From: CADEED01 sp036677145
GTDB lineage: Bacteria > Pseudomonadota > Gammaproteobacteria > Steroidobacterales > Steroidobacteraceae
Direction: 5' to 3'
DNA: 64,000 bases
Assembly: GCA_036677145.1 (NCBI GenBank)
Contig: JAKFFF010000018.1
Span: 1 to 64,000 of the forward strand
Numbering within the stretch: position 1 is the first letter of the stretch; every line of letters starts with the position of its first letter. The notes below the pieces were generated by a model. That model saw only the letters and a program-made list of their open reading frames with translations, was not told the origin of the DNA and did no database searches. Positions 23,183 through 31,665 of this stretch are shown here, in pieces. The position numbers and the translations under genes were made by a program.

Positions 23183-24472
23183 CTACCGGCCATAAGCCGC
23201 GCTGATGGATGCGGCGCGCATCCGCAATAGCGCCACGGCGCCCGCCGCGAGCACTGACAACGCGGCCATCGCGAACACCGGGCCATCGAAAGAACCCGTG
23301 CGCTCGCGCACCCAGCCCACGAAGGTCGGAATGACCAGCCCGGCGAGATTGCCGCACATGTTGATCAGCGCGAAACCCGTCGCGAGCGCCGCGGGGCTGA
23401 GGAAGGTCGGCGGCAGAGTCCAGAAGGTCGCCTGGGCCGCGCCCATCGCGAATCCCGCCAGCAACAACGACGCCAGCGCCCATGAGCCCGTGCCGAGCAG
23501 CGGCGTCAGCGCGATGAATACGCCCGCCGCCAGCGCCGCCACTCCGACATGCAGGTGACGCTCCTGCTTGCGGTCCGAATGCCAGGCATTCAGCAGCATG
23601 CCGGCCGCGACGGCGATCCACGGCAGCGCGGTGATGACTCCGATCTGCAGGTCGGTGCTCTCCGCGGAAAGGTGCCGGATGATTTGCGGCAGCCAGTACA
23701 GCAGTCCACTCGCGCCGGCCATGAGACCGAACCAGCAGGCGCTCGCGATCCACAGATCGCGGTTCCCCAATGTGAAGCGGCCTGCGGTGTGTGCCGGCTG
23801 CGCCGCCTTCTCGCGTGCGATTTCGTCAGCGAGCCAGCGACGTTCTTCGTCCGAGAGCCATGCGGCGTCGCGCGGCTTGTCCGGCAGCAGCCACAAAGCG
23901 GCAATCGCCAGGATGATCGTCGGTATCCCCTCGATCATCAGCATCCAGCGCCAGCCGGGCCAGTCGATCGGGTTGTCGACGCTCATCAGCCAGCCGGCGA
24001 GTGGGCCGCCGCAAACGGCGGACACGGGCACCGCGAGCATGAACGTGGAGATCGCGCCGGCGCGGTAGCGCGCCGGAATCCACTGCGCGAGATAGAACAT
24101 GACGCCCGGCGCGAAGCCGCCTTCGGCGACGCCGAGCAGGAAACGCAGCGCGTAAAAGCCCTGCGCCGTGTGTACGAAAGCCAGCCCCGCGGCCGCGAGC
24201 CCCCAGATGCCGGCGCACGCGAATACCCAGCGGCGCATGCCGATCCGCTGCAGCAACCACAGACTGGGCCACTGGATGAGGATGTATCCGATGAAGAAGA
24301 CGCTGACGCCAAAGCCGTAGGTTTCCGCGGTCAGGCCCAGTTCGGCATTCATCTGCAATGCCGCGAAGCTGATGTTCGCGCGATCGATCGTGCTCAGGAA
24401 CAGCAATGCGAGCAGCGGCACGAGCAGCCGCGTCTTGGTTTTTCGGATCGTCGCGGCTGGGTCGAGATGCAT
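23183..24472 (-). CDS. MFS transporter, anion:cation symporter (ACS) type
   Basis: 429 residues with 12 hydrophobic segments. The N-terminal half shows LLFLSTIDRANISFAALQMN, GYILIQWPSLWLLQRIGMRRW and FLLGVAEGGFAPGVMFYLAQWIP, typical of the ACS family (tartrate, phthalate and hexuronate carriers). The start at 24472 (MHLDPAATIRKTKTR) is preferred; a frame from 24532 would begin inside the regulatory palindrome. No good ribosome site is visible. It is divergent from LysR across a T-N11-A dyad and upstream of the P450 gene, so it may import the P450 substrate, an organic anion. Confidence 0.9.
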   Translation of the reverse strand: MHLDPAATIRKTKTRLLVPLLALLFLSTIDRANISFAALQMNAELGLTAETYGFGVSVFFIGYILIQWPSLWLLQRIGMRRWVFACAGIWGLAAAGLAFVHTAQGFYALRFLLGVAEGGFAPGVMFYLAQWIPARYRAGAISTFMLAVPVSAVCGGPLAGWLMSVDNPIDWPGWRWMLMIEGIPTIILAIAALWLLPDKPRDAAWLSDEERRWLADEIAREKAAQPAHTAGRFTLGNRDLWIASACWFGLMAGASGLLYWLPQIIRHLSAESTDLQIGVITALPWIAVAAGMLLNAWHSDRKQERHLHVGVAALAAGVFIALTPLLGTGSWALASLLLAGFAMGAAQATFWTLPPTFLSPAALATGFALINMCGNLAGLVIPTFVGWVRERTGSFDGPVFAMAALSVLAAGAVALLRMRAASISAAYGR

Positions 24473-24529
24473 GTTTGAAAATAGTAGCCACTGTCGCGCG
24501 GTTGCGGAAACAGCAACTCTGGTCCCCCT

Positions 24530-24546
24530 CATAAGTCGCTCTTATG
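24530..24546. promoter_or_regulatory. LysR-type operator (perfect dyad, T-N11-A)
   Basis: CATAAG-TCGCT-CTTATG is a perfect 6+5+6 inverted repeat containing the T-N11-A core bound by LysR proteins. It lies eight bases before the LysR start codon and 57 bases from the divergent MFS start. That is the standard arrangement for autoregulation and control of the divergent gene. Confidence 0.75.
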
Positions 24547-24554
24547 ATGAGAAC

Positions 24555-25445
24555 ATGGATAGCAGGCGACTGAAGAATTTCGTCCAGATCGTGGACAGCG
24601 GCAGCATCACCCGTGCCGCGGCGTTGAGCGGCGTGGCGCAACCGGCCTTGAGCCAGCAACTCGCGATTCTCGAAAACGAGCTGAAAGTGAAGCTGCTCGA
24701 CCGGTCCGTTTCAGGGGTAACGCCTACGGCGGCCGGGCGCATCCTGTATGCGCGTGCGCAGTCGATCCTCAGACAATTCGATGAACTGCACGAGGCCGTT
24801 CATCGGGAAGCGAAACCTCTCTCGGGCAAAGTGCTGGTCGGTGTGCCGCCCACCATGTTGTCCCGCTTCGGATTGCCGCTGATCGAAAAGGTGTGCACAC
24901 AGCATCCCGAGATGCATCTGCAGATCCGGGAAGAGGGGAGTTTTCTGCTCAACGAGCTGCTGATGAGCGGCAAGATCGAGCTGTCGATCTCGGCGATTCG
25001 CCCCGAAGGTGAACTCGCCGGCGAGGAGATCCTGCAGGAAGCAATTGTCCTCATGTATCCCCGATCCATGGACCTGGCGGAGGACCTGACACTCGCGGAT
25101 CTCGCGCGGCTGCCATGGGTGCTCCCGCGGCGTCCCAATGCCATCCGCACGTTGATCGATGCCGCATTCGCTTCGAGCAATCTGTCGCCCAACGTCGTCG
25201 TCGAGATCGATTCGTTTCACAGCGCAATGGAGAGCGTGCGGCGCGGTTACGCCGTCGGTGCGACGACGCTGGGCGCGATCAAGGAAGACCTCGACTCGGG
25301 AGTGTTGCGCTCGAGAGCGCTGGGTGTCGCGCCATTGATGCGGTCGATGTATCTGTCACATCGCCGATCGCCCGGCCTCACACCGGCGGCACAGTTCGTG
25401 TACCAAATCCTGCGCGAGATCGCCGCGGAATCAGTGCAGGCATAA
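24555..25445 (+). CDS. LysR family transcriptional regulator
   Basis: 296 residues. The N-terminal helix-turn-helix is clear: MDSRRLKNFVQIVDSGSITRAAALSGVAQPALSQQLAILENELKVKLLDRS (1-51). A substrate-binding domain with GKVLVGVPPTMLSRFGLPLIE follows, resembling the Nac/CynR-like subgroup. A longer frame upstream is discarded because the HTH starts at 24555. It is divergent from the MFS/P450 pair and is followed, 92 bases later, by the MFS/GH43 pair on its own strand, so it could control either. The inducer is unknown. Confidence 0.93.
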   Translation: MDSRRLKNFVQIVDSGSITRAAALSGVAQPALSQQLAILENELKVKLLDRSVSGVTPTAAGRILYARAQSILRQFDELHEAVHREAKPLSGKVLVGVPPTMLSRFGLPLIEKVCTQHPEMHLQIREEGSFLLNELLMSGKIELSISAIRPEGELAGEEILQEAIVLMYPRSMDLAEDLTLADLARLPWVLPRRPNAIRTLIDAAFASSNLSPNVVVEIDSFHSAMESVRRGYAVGATTLGAIKEDLDSGVLRSRALGVAPLMRSMYLSHRRSPGLTPAAQFVYQILREIAAESVQA

Positions 25446-25457
25446 AATCGGGCACAG

Positions 25458-25482
25458 CGTTCCAATGATGCGCGTTGGAATG
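25458..25482 (+). repeat. Inverted repeat between LysR and MFS genes
   Basis: CGTTCCAA (25458-25465) and TTGGAATG (25475-25482) form an eight-pair stem with one G-U around TGATGCGCG. It may be an operator for the MFS/GH43 unit or part of a weak terminator for LysR; no U-tract follows. Confidence 0.4.
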
Positions 25483-25500
25483 CTAGGGTACCCCTGACAC

Positions 25501-25521
25501 CCCGGCGCCTCGTTTGCCGGG
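25501..25521 (+). promoter_or_regulatory. Small hairpin before the MFS/GH43 ribosome site
   Basis: CCCGGC (25501-25506) pairs with GCCGGG (25516-25521) around a nine-base loop, ending a few bases before the GGGGGGAG ribosome site of the TTG-started MFS gene. It might modulate translation initiation; the stem is short. Confidence 0.3.
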
Positions 25522-25537
25522 CGCACGGGGGGAGACC

Positions 25538-26803
25538 TTGGCAATTATTCGCAGGCTTTGGGGTTTGCGCTGGTGGATGATCGGCCTGATCACCGTCGGC
25601 ACCGTATTCAACTATCTCACTCGGTCGATTCTCGGCATCGTCATGGCCGCGTCCGAGTCGGGCTTCAGATCTGATCTGAACATCGACGAGGAGCAGTACG
25701 GCTGGGTCACCGCCTTCTTCCAGTTGGGCCTCCTGCTGCAACCCATCGCCGGCTATCTGCTGGATGTCATCGGGCTGAAGTTGGGCTTTGGATTGTTCGC
25801 GGCCGCGTGGGCCATCATCACAATGATGCACGGCGCATCCACCAACTGGCAGGTGCTGGCCGGCCTGCGTGGCCTGATGGGTTTCGCGGAAGGCACGGCG
25901 CAGCCGGGTGGCATGAAAGCGGTCGCGGAGTGGTTTCCCGCGAAGGAACGCGGCTTCGCCGCGGGCTTGTACAACATCGGTGCCTCGTTCGGTCCGATGA
26001 TCGCGGCGCCGCTGGTTGCATGGGCCGTCTGGTTCCATAGCTGGCGTCTCGCCTTCGTGGTCGCGGGTGGCGCGGCGCTGGTGTGGGTGTTGTGCTGGTT
26101 CCTCTTCTACAACTCACCGAAGAAACATCCGAAGCTTTCGGCGGAAGAGCGCAATCACATCGAAGCCAACCAGGAGACCCACCTGGTCGACACGGGCACC
26201 AAGCCCTCGATGTGGAGCCTGCTCAAGCAGCGCAATACCTGGGGTATCGCGGTACCGCGCATGCTCGCGGACCCCACCTGGGGCACGCTGACATTATGGA
26301 TGCCGCTGTACCTGGCGACCGAACGCGGCTTCGACATCAAGCAGCTCGCGCTGTTTGCCTGGCTGCCATTCCTCACCGCGGATATCGGCGCGATGACCGG
26401 CCCGACGATTGCCTTCTGGCTGCAGAAGCGCGGCATCAGCCTCATCAACGCACGTCGCTGCGCCTTTACGGTCGGCGCGGTGCTCATGACCAGCATGATA
26501 TTCGTCGCCAAGGTCCAGGATCCGATCTCGGCGATCCTGTTGCTGTGCCTGGGCGGTTTCGCGCACCAGACGCTGTCGATCACGGTGATCACCATGTCAT
26601 CGGACCTGTTCCGCAAGAACGAGGTTGGGACGGTGGCCGGCATCCAGGGTTTCTGCGGCAATCTGGGCGTGCTGATATTCACGCTGATGGTGGGCGGATT
26701 GGTGAAGGCGATCGGTTACGATCCTTTCTTCGTGGCGCTGGCCGTGCTCGACATCCTCGCCGCCATCTGGCTCTGGACGGTAGTTAGAGAGAAGAAGGCA
26801 TGA
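25538..26803 (+). CDS. MFS transporter, hexuronate/ExuT-like ACS family
   Basis: 421 residues from TTG 25538, chosen because GGGGGGAG lies just upstream; an in-frame TTG at 25514 has no ribosome site. The 12-segment MFS begins LRWWMIGLITVGTVFNYLTRSILGIVM. Diagnostic ACS blocks follow, including GLRGLMGFAEGTAQPGGMKAVAEWFPAKERGFAAGLYNIGASFGPMIA, very like hexuronate and glucarate carriers. It overlaps the GH43 xylosidase gene by ATGA, so it probably imports the sugar or uronic acid released by that enzyme or its oligosaccharide substrate. Confidence 0.9.
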   Translation: MAIIRRLWGLRWWMIGLITVGTVFNYLTRSILGIVMAASESGFRSDLNIDEEQYGWVTAFFQLGLLLQPIAGYLLDVIGLKLGFGLFAAAWAIITMMHGASTNWQVLAGLRGLMGFAEGTAQPGGMKAVAEWFPAKERGFAAGLYNIGASFGPMIAAPLVAWAVWFHSWRLAFVVAGGAALVWVLCWFLFYNSPKKHPKLSAEERNHIEANQETHLVDTGTKPSMWSLLKQRNTWGIAVPRMLADPTWGTLTLWMPLYLATERGFDIKQLALFAWLPFLTADIGAMTGPTIAFWLQKRGISLINARRCAFTVGAVLMTSMIFVAKVQDPISAILLLCLGGFAHQTLSITVITMSSDLFRKNEVGTVAGIQGFCGNLGVLIFTLMVGGLVKAIGYDPFFVALAVLDILAAIWLWTVVREKKA

Positions 26804-28428
26804 TTCGCAATCCAATCCTGACGGGATTCAATCCCGATCCCTCCATCCTGCGCGTCGGCGACGACTACTACATCGCGACGTCAACGTTCGAATGGTTCCC
26901 GGGCGTGCAGATCCATCACTCGCGCGACCTGGTGAACTGGAAGCTGCTGACGCGGCCGCTGAATCGCGCGAGCCAGCTCAACATGCTCGGCGACCCGGAT
27001 TCGTGCGGAGTCTGGGCGCCGTGCCTGACGTACAGCGACGGGTTGTTCTGGCTGGTCTTCACGGACGTCAAACGTTATGGCCGCACCACGGTCGGCGGCG
27101 CGTCGGGCGCGTCGCTGCGCGACTTCCACAACTACCTGGTCACCTGCCCAACCATCGACGGCGACTGGTCGGATCCGGTGTACCTGAACAGCAGCGGCTT
27201 CGATCCGTCGCTGTTCCATGACGACGATGGGCGCAAGTACATCGTCAACCAGCTCTGGGATCATCGCCCGGGCCGCAACCGCTTCGCCGGCATCGTGCTG
27301 CAGGAGTATTCGCACGAGCAACGCAAGCTGCTCGGCGAACGGCAGAACATCTTCAAGGGCACGTCGATCGGTTTCACCGAAGCGCCGCATCTGTACAAGC
27401 GCAATGGCTTCTACTACCTGATCACGGCCGAAGGCGGCACGGGCTGGGGACACACCATGACCATGGCGCGTTCACGCACGCTGACCGGACCGTACGAGCT
27501 GCACCCGGACAAATACATCATCACCGCGCGGGATCGCCCGCATGCGCCGCTGCAGCGCGCGGGTCACGGTGACCTCGTGGACACGCAGGCGGGCGTCACC
27601 TATGCCGTCTATCTATGCGGACGTCCGCTGCCGAACCGCGGCCGATGCGTGCTGGGCCGCGAAACCGCGATCCAGATGATGGTCTGGGGAAAAGACGACT
27701 GGTTGCGCACGGTGGACGGCAGCGGTACGCCCGTTCTCGAAACACCCGCACCCAAGCTGCCCGCCGTGACCGATGCGCCGCAGGCGGCGCCGGCGCGCGA
27801 GAACTTCGATGGCGAAGTGCTGCCCATCGATTTCCAGTGGCTGCGTTCGCCGTTTCCCGAGGAGTTGTTCTCCTTGAGCGCCCGCCGCGGATTCCTGCGG
27901 CTGTACGGCCGCGAGACCATCGGGAGCATTTTCCGGCAATCACTGGTGGCACGCCGCCAGCAGGCGCAGTGTTACAGCGCGATCACCGCGATGGAGTTCG
28001 AGCCGGCGCACTTTCAGCAATCGGCCGGGCTCGTGTGTTACTACAACTCGTCCAAGTTCCACTACCTGCACGTGTCGCACGACGATGAAAACGGCCGGCA
28101 CGTGCGCGTGATGACTTGCACGCCGGACTCGCCGCAGTCCGATGCATTCACGGCGCCGGTGAAGATTCCGTCGGGCCGCATCGAACTGCGCGTCGAAGTG
28201 GATTACGAACGCCTGCGCTTCGCATACCGCATCGGCGGCGACTGGCAATTCCTGCCGGAGCTGTTCGACGCCAGCATCCTCTCCGATGAGGCCACCGCAC
28301 CCGGCGCGCCCAACTTCACCGGCGCTTTCGTCGGGATGGCCTGCCAGGACGTTTCCGGCAGCGCGCATCCGGCGGACTTCGACTTCTTCGAGTACCGCGA
28401 GAGGGACTACCAGCGCTCGGTCGAATGA
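26800..28428 (+). CDS. Glycoside hydrolase family 43, beta-xylosidase-like
   Basis: 542 residues with no signal peptide, so cytoplasmic. The five-bladed propeller domain (about 1-310) carries the three GH43 acidic residues: Asp13 in GFNPDPS, an Asp in SSGFDPSLFHDDDG and the general acid Glu in GFTEAPHLYKRNG. A C-terminal beta-sandwich (about 320-535), with QQSAGLVCYYNSSKFHYLHVSHDD, is the lectin-like accessory domain of XynB-type xylosidases. It is coupled to the MFS carrier gene. It likely cleaves imported xylo-oligosaccharides; arabinofuranosidase activity is an alternative in this family. Confidence 0.93.
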   Translation: MIRNPILTGFNPDPSILRVGDDYYIATSTFEWFPGVQIHHSRDLVNWKLLTRPLNRASQLNMLGDPDSCGVWAPCLTYSDGLFWLVFTDVKRYGRTTVGGASGASLRDFHNYLVTCPTIDGDWSDPVYLNSSGFDPSLFHDDDGRKYIVNQLWDHRPGRNRFAGIVLQEYSHEQRKLLGERQNIFKGTSIGFTEAPHLYKRNGFYYLITAEGGTGWGHTMTMARSRTLTGPYELHPDKYIITARDRPHAPLQRAGHGDLVDTQAGVTYAVYLCGRPLPNRGRCVLGRETAIQMMVWGKDDWLRTVDGSGTPVLETPAPKLPAVTDAPQAAPARENFDGEVLPIDFQWLRSPFPEELFSLSARRGFLRLYGRETIGSIFRQSLVARRQQAQCYSAITAMEFEPAHFQQSAGLVCYYNSSKFHYLHVSHDDENGRHVRVMTCTPDSPQSDAFTAPVKIPSGRIELRVEVDYERLRFAYRIGGDWQFLPELFDASILSDEATAPGAPNFTGAFVGMACQDVSGSAHPADFDFFEYRERDYQRSVE

Positions 28429-29079
28429 TTACTGCGTGACGCTGAGCCCGACGATGGGCTTGTCATTCTCATCCAGGAAACGCGCGCAGAAATCGGTGGC
28501 GCCGCCGCCGTTGATGATGGCGGCGCGGATGACGTTACGGCCCTTGCGCAGCGTGACGCGCCGCGAAACGCCGTCATCGATGACGCTCTGGCGGTCGTCG
28601 TTGAGCGCGATCACCGGCTCGCCGTTGAGCCACCAGCGCGAGGCCGCGTTCGAGCCGATCGCGAGGCGCACGTTCTGCATCTCGCGCGGTGAATCCACCA
28701 CGGTCTCGGCCCAGAACAACACGTTGGACGTGGGCTTGGAGAGCGCCCACGCGAAGTGATACAGGTTGACGTTGTAGTTAGTCGTCTCGAGCGCGTGCCA
28801 CTTGTAGACGGCCGGGTCCGGATTCGCGGCCAGCGCCAGCGCCTCCTTCACGGCGGACTCCGTGAGCCGGCCTTGCACAGGCACCGGCTCTTGCACCCGC
28901 CAGCGGTGGATGAAGCCGCGCGTATCGACGGGTTGCGAGGTTCCCTTTGGAGTGGTCAGCGTGGACGCGGGTGGACGCGCCGCATCCTGCGGGGCTTGCG
29001 CGTGAGCCGACGAGGCCAGGCCGAGGGCCAGGGATACAGCCAGAGATACAGATATCGTAGTCGTCAGGAGAATTTTCAT
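28429..29079 (-). CDS. Small exported protein, carbohydrate-enzyme associated
   Basis: 216 residues. The signal peptide is MKILLTTTISVSLAVSLALGLASSAHA. The C-terminal half has a jelly-roll-like pattern (NVRLAIGSNAASRWWLNGEPVIAL ... GVSRRVTLRKGRNVIRAAIINGGG) of the kind found as accessory beta-sandwiches in polysaccharide-degrading enzymes. No catalytic motif is seen. The start overlaps the stop of the upstream GH43 gene by one base (TAATG), indicating coupling. Its stop abuts that of the convergent xylosidase gene. A carbohydrate-binding role is inferred from context. Confidence 0.6.
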   Translation of the reverse strand: MKILLTTTISVSLAVSLALGLASSAHAQAPQDAARPPASTLTTPKGTSQPVDTRGFIHRWRVQEPVPVQGRLTESAVKEALALAANPDPAVYKWHALETTNYNVNLYHFAWALSKPTSNVLFWAETVVDSPREMQNVRLAIGSNAASRWWLNGEPVIALNDDRQSVIDDGVSRRVTLRKGRNVIRAAIINGGGATDFCARFLDENDKPIVGLSVTQ

Positions 29080-30620
29080 TACGGTGCTCCCAGCAGCCAG
29101 CGCTGACGATCGCTGGCGGGATCGAACTTCGCGAGCGTCGGCATGCTGCTTCCGACGGCGGACAAGGCCAGCACTTCAGTCGAGCCCGGAACGGACTTGG
29201 GACTGATGCGGTAGCTGCCATCGGTCAGCTGATCGATGCGCCACAACTGTTCCGCGGCGCCTTTGAATGGAGTTGCGCTCAGCTCACCGCCGGATGTGGC
29301 GGTCAGCGAGCGCTCGGTGCCGGCGAGCGTTATCCGGAAATACGGCGCGCCGGGATAACCGCCAGCGCCAGCAACCGGCGCGATCACCCATTTTTGCTGG
29401 GCTTGCAGCATCGCGGGCGCGAGTCGCAGGTCGGTGGTTGCGGGCCAGTTCGCCGCGACGTGCGCGGGTTCCTGGTTGGCAATGGGCGGACCGGGCTCGG
29501 GCGGCGGAGGCGGGCCACTCGGTGGTGCGTTGGCGCCGGCGGGGCCACTGCCCACGATGCCGCTGCCTGGCGGGCCGCCGCGCCGCACGCGGAATCCGCC
29601 GACCGGAAATCCCTGCACCGCGAGCTCGAGCACGGTGCCGGTACGCGCGGATTCGATGGAGTAAGTCCCCGCGACGAGATTGTCGCCGGCCACCGGCCAG
29701 CCGTCGCGCCACAGCAGCGGGCGGATGTCGAGCACGCTGACGCCGCCGCGATCGAGATCGGCCTCGTAGTGCAGCGAGAATTTTTCGACGCCCTGGCCGA
29801 GATCGAGCAACCCGAAGTGTCCCGGGCCGATGTGCCGGCCGCGCGACGCGGCAAACAACTTGCCGCCACCCTCGACCATGTCGATGCCCATGTTGTCGAG
29901 ATAGGGACCGGTCACCTTGCGCGAACGGCCCATGCGGATGTTGTAGGTCGAGTTCGCGCCCTGGCAGCAGGAGCCATGCGTGACGAGCAGGTAGTACCAG
30001 CCGTCGCGGTGGATGAGGATGGCGGCCTCGGAATTGATCGCGACGTTCACCGGCGCGCGCGTCGGATAGCGCCGCTGGCCGGTCTTCGGATCCAGCTCGA
30101 CCAGCCGGATGTAGCCGAAGTACGAACCATAGACCAGCCACAGCCGGCCATCGGGATCGAGCAGCACGCCCGGATCGATGGCATTGCTGTCTTCGATGCC
30201 ATCGGACCAGACGACTGGCCCGCGGTCTTCCCACTTGTAGTCGGGTGACTCGGGGTTCAGCGTGCGACCGACGAGCAATCCGATGGCCGATCTCGGCTGC
30301 GTGCCCGGCGCCGAGTAGTACACGAAGAAGTTGTCGCCGATATGGATGACGTCCGGCGCCCAGGTGTTGTTGCCACCGCGGGCGAGCACCTCGGGACCGG
30401 CCTTGCCGCCCGGCACCGCCGACATCAGCGAACCGGCGCGGCGCCAGGTCCAGCCGTCTTCGGATGACAGGACGGGAATGCCATTGCCCGTGCCATAGGT
30501 GTAGTAGCGGCCGTTTTCCTCAACGATCGTCGAAGGATCGTGAATGAGGACTTCGCCATCGAGCGCAAAGGCGGGGAGCGCGAGCGCCGCGGCGGCGCAC
30601 AGCAATGATTTACGCAGCAT
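29079..30620 (-). CDS. Glycoside hydrolase family 43, exported arabinanase-like, with RICIN-like C-terminus
   Basis: 513 residues. The signal peptide is MLRKSLLCAAAALALPAFA. The catalytic propeller (about 22-325) shows GH43 arabinanase marks: LIHDPSTIVEENGRYYTYGTG (base Asp28), NNTWAPDV, DSNAIDPGVLLD and NSEAAILI (general acid Glu). A Gly/Pro-rich linker (about 350-385) leads to a C-terminal domain with repeated QxW elements (QQKWVIAP, EQLWRIDQL, RQRWLLG), a ricin-type carbohydrate-binding trefoil. It probably performs extracellular or periplasmic arabinan or arabinoxylan cleavage. It lies eight bases downstream of an esterase gene. Confidence 0.9.
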   Translation of the reverse strand: MLRKSLLCAAAALALPAFALDGEVLIHDPSTIVEENGRYYTYGTGNGIPVLSSEDGWTWRRAGSLMSAVPGGKAGPEVLARGGNNTWAPDVIHIGDNFFVYYSAPGTQPRSAIGLLVGRTLNPESPDYKWEDRGPVVWSDGIEDSNAIDPGVLLDPDGRLWLVYGSYFGYIRLVELDPKTGQRRYPTRAPVNVAINSEAAILIHRDGWYYLLVTHGSCCQGANSTYNIRMGRSRKVTGPYLDNMGIDMVEGGGKLFAASRGRHIGPGHFGLLDLGQGVEKFSLHYEADLDRGGVSVLDIRPLLWRDGWPVAGDNLVAGTYSIESARTGTVLELAVQGFPVGGFRVRRGGPPGSGIVGSGPAGANAPPSGPPPPPEPGPPIANQEPAHVAANWPATTDLRLAPAMLQAQQKWVIAPVAGAGGYPGAPYFRITLAGTERSLTATSGGELSATPFKGAAEQLWRIDQLTDGSYRISPKSVPGSTEVLALSAVGSSMPTLAKFDPASDRQRWLLGAP

Positions 30621-30628
30621 GGGCGCGA

Positions 30629-31462
30629 CTACTTGGCGGGCTTGTTAGACGCCTGGGCGGCAGGCTTGGGCTTGTTCTTGTCGTTGACCGACTGCTCGAT
30701 CAGCGTCGCGACACCGCGCGGATCTTCCTGCTGCGCGACGTGGCCGCCCGGGAAAGTGCGGATCGTCCAGCCACGCGCAACGGCGCGCTGCCAGCTCTTG
30801 TCCGTCTTCGCGCGTTCTTCGGCCGACTTGTCCTTCGGCACGAAGGCGACGTAGGTCACCGGCAACGCAAGAGCAGCGGGATTCTTGTACGAGACCGGCT
30901 GGTTGAAGCACTTGATCGACTGCTTGACGCTATGCGGCGGCTTGGCGTCGGCCTTGACCCAGGGCACCTGCATGAAGCCGTCCTTGAAGCGCTCGGGATC
31001 CATGCCTTGGCCGCCGAAAAGATCCCAGATCGACTGTCCGTCGTCGGGCACGGCGGCGTCGAGATAGACGACATGCCGGATGCGCTCGGGAATGCGGTCG
31101 ATGACGCCCGTGATCACCATGCCGCCATAGCTGTGGCCCGTGAGCACCACGTTGTGAAGATCTTCGAACAGGATCAGGTTCACGACGTCGTTGATGTGGG
31201 TCTGCAGGTCGACATCGGCGCTGTTGAGGTGCATGCGCTCGCCGAGGCCGGTGAGCGTGGCGCGGTAGACGGTGTGGCCGTCGTCGCTCAGGAACTTGCC
31301 GGTGCTCTTCCACTCCCAGCCGCCGGCGGTGGCGCCATGGACGAGGACGAAGGTGTATTTCTCGCCGGAATCAGGGGCGGCGGTGGTTGCCGCGCGGGCG
31401 CCGGACGCCACGAAGATGAAGCCGACGAGCAGTGCGATGAAACGAAGCGGATGAGTTTTCAT
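30629..31462 (-). CDS. Exported alpha/beta hydrolase (EstC/pyrethroid-hydrolase-like)
   Basis: 277 residues from ATG 31462, giving the signal peptide MKTHPLRFIALLVGFIFVASGARA; an in-frame GTG at 31480 would add six residues and neither has a clear ribosome site. The fold is alpha/beta hydrolase with oxyanion motif VLVHGATAGGWEW, nucleophile elbow LTGHSYGGMV and catalytic His in FPGGHVAQQEDP. The closest named groups are EstC-type esterases and plant hydroxynitrile-lyase-like hydrolases. The C-terminus is a Lys/Pro/Ala-rich tail. It is first in a leftward unit with GH43 arabinanase, so it may remove ester decorations from plant glycans. Confidence 0.82.
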   Translation of the reverse strand: MKTHPLRFIALLVGFIFVASGARAATTAAPDSGEKYTFVLVHGATAGGWEWKSTGKFLSDDGHTVYRATLTGLGERMHLNSADVDLQTHINDVVNLILFEDLHNVVLTGHSYGGMVITGVIDRIPERIRHVVYLDAAVPDDGQSIWDLFGGQGMDPERFKDGFMQVPWVKADAKPPHSVKQSIKCFNQPVSYKNPAALALPVTYVAFVPKDKSAEERAKTDKSWQRAVARGWTIRTFPGGHVAQQEDPRGVATLIEQSVNDKNKPKPAAQASNKPAK

Positions 31463-31665
31463 GGGGCCGGAGCTTGCCACGCACAGAAGAGTTCATCGCT
31501 CCATGTTTTGGCACACACCTATATAAGGTATGGCATCGGCCGGGGAGCGGGGCGGCCGGCCCGCGGCCAGCTCGTGCAAGGAAAAACCCTGGCCCTGCAG
31601 CGCGGCACGAACCCCCGCTTGCCGCCCGATCTAACTATTCGCCGCAGATGGGCGGGTAGTTAGAC

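Noticed and set aside
31525..31545. Near-palindrome CCTATATAAGG upstream of the exported esterase
   Set aside because: Imperfect, and it may simply be an A+T-rich promoter -10 region; no second copy or adjacent regulator supports an operator.
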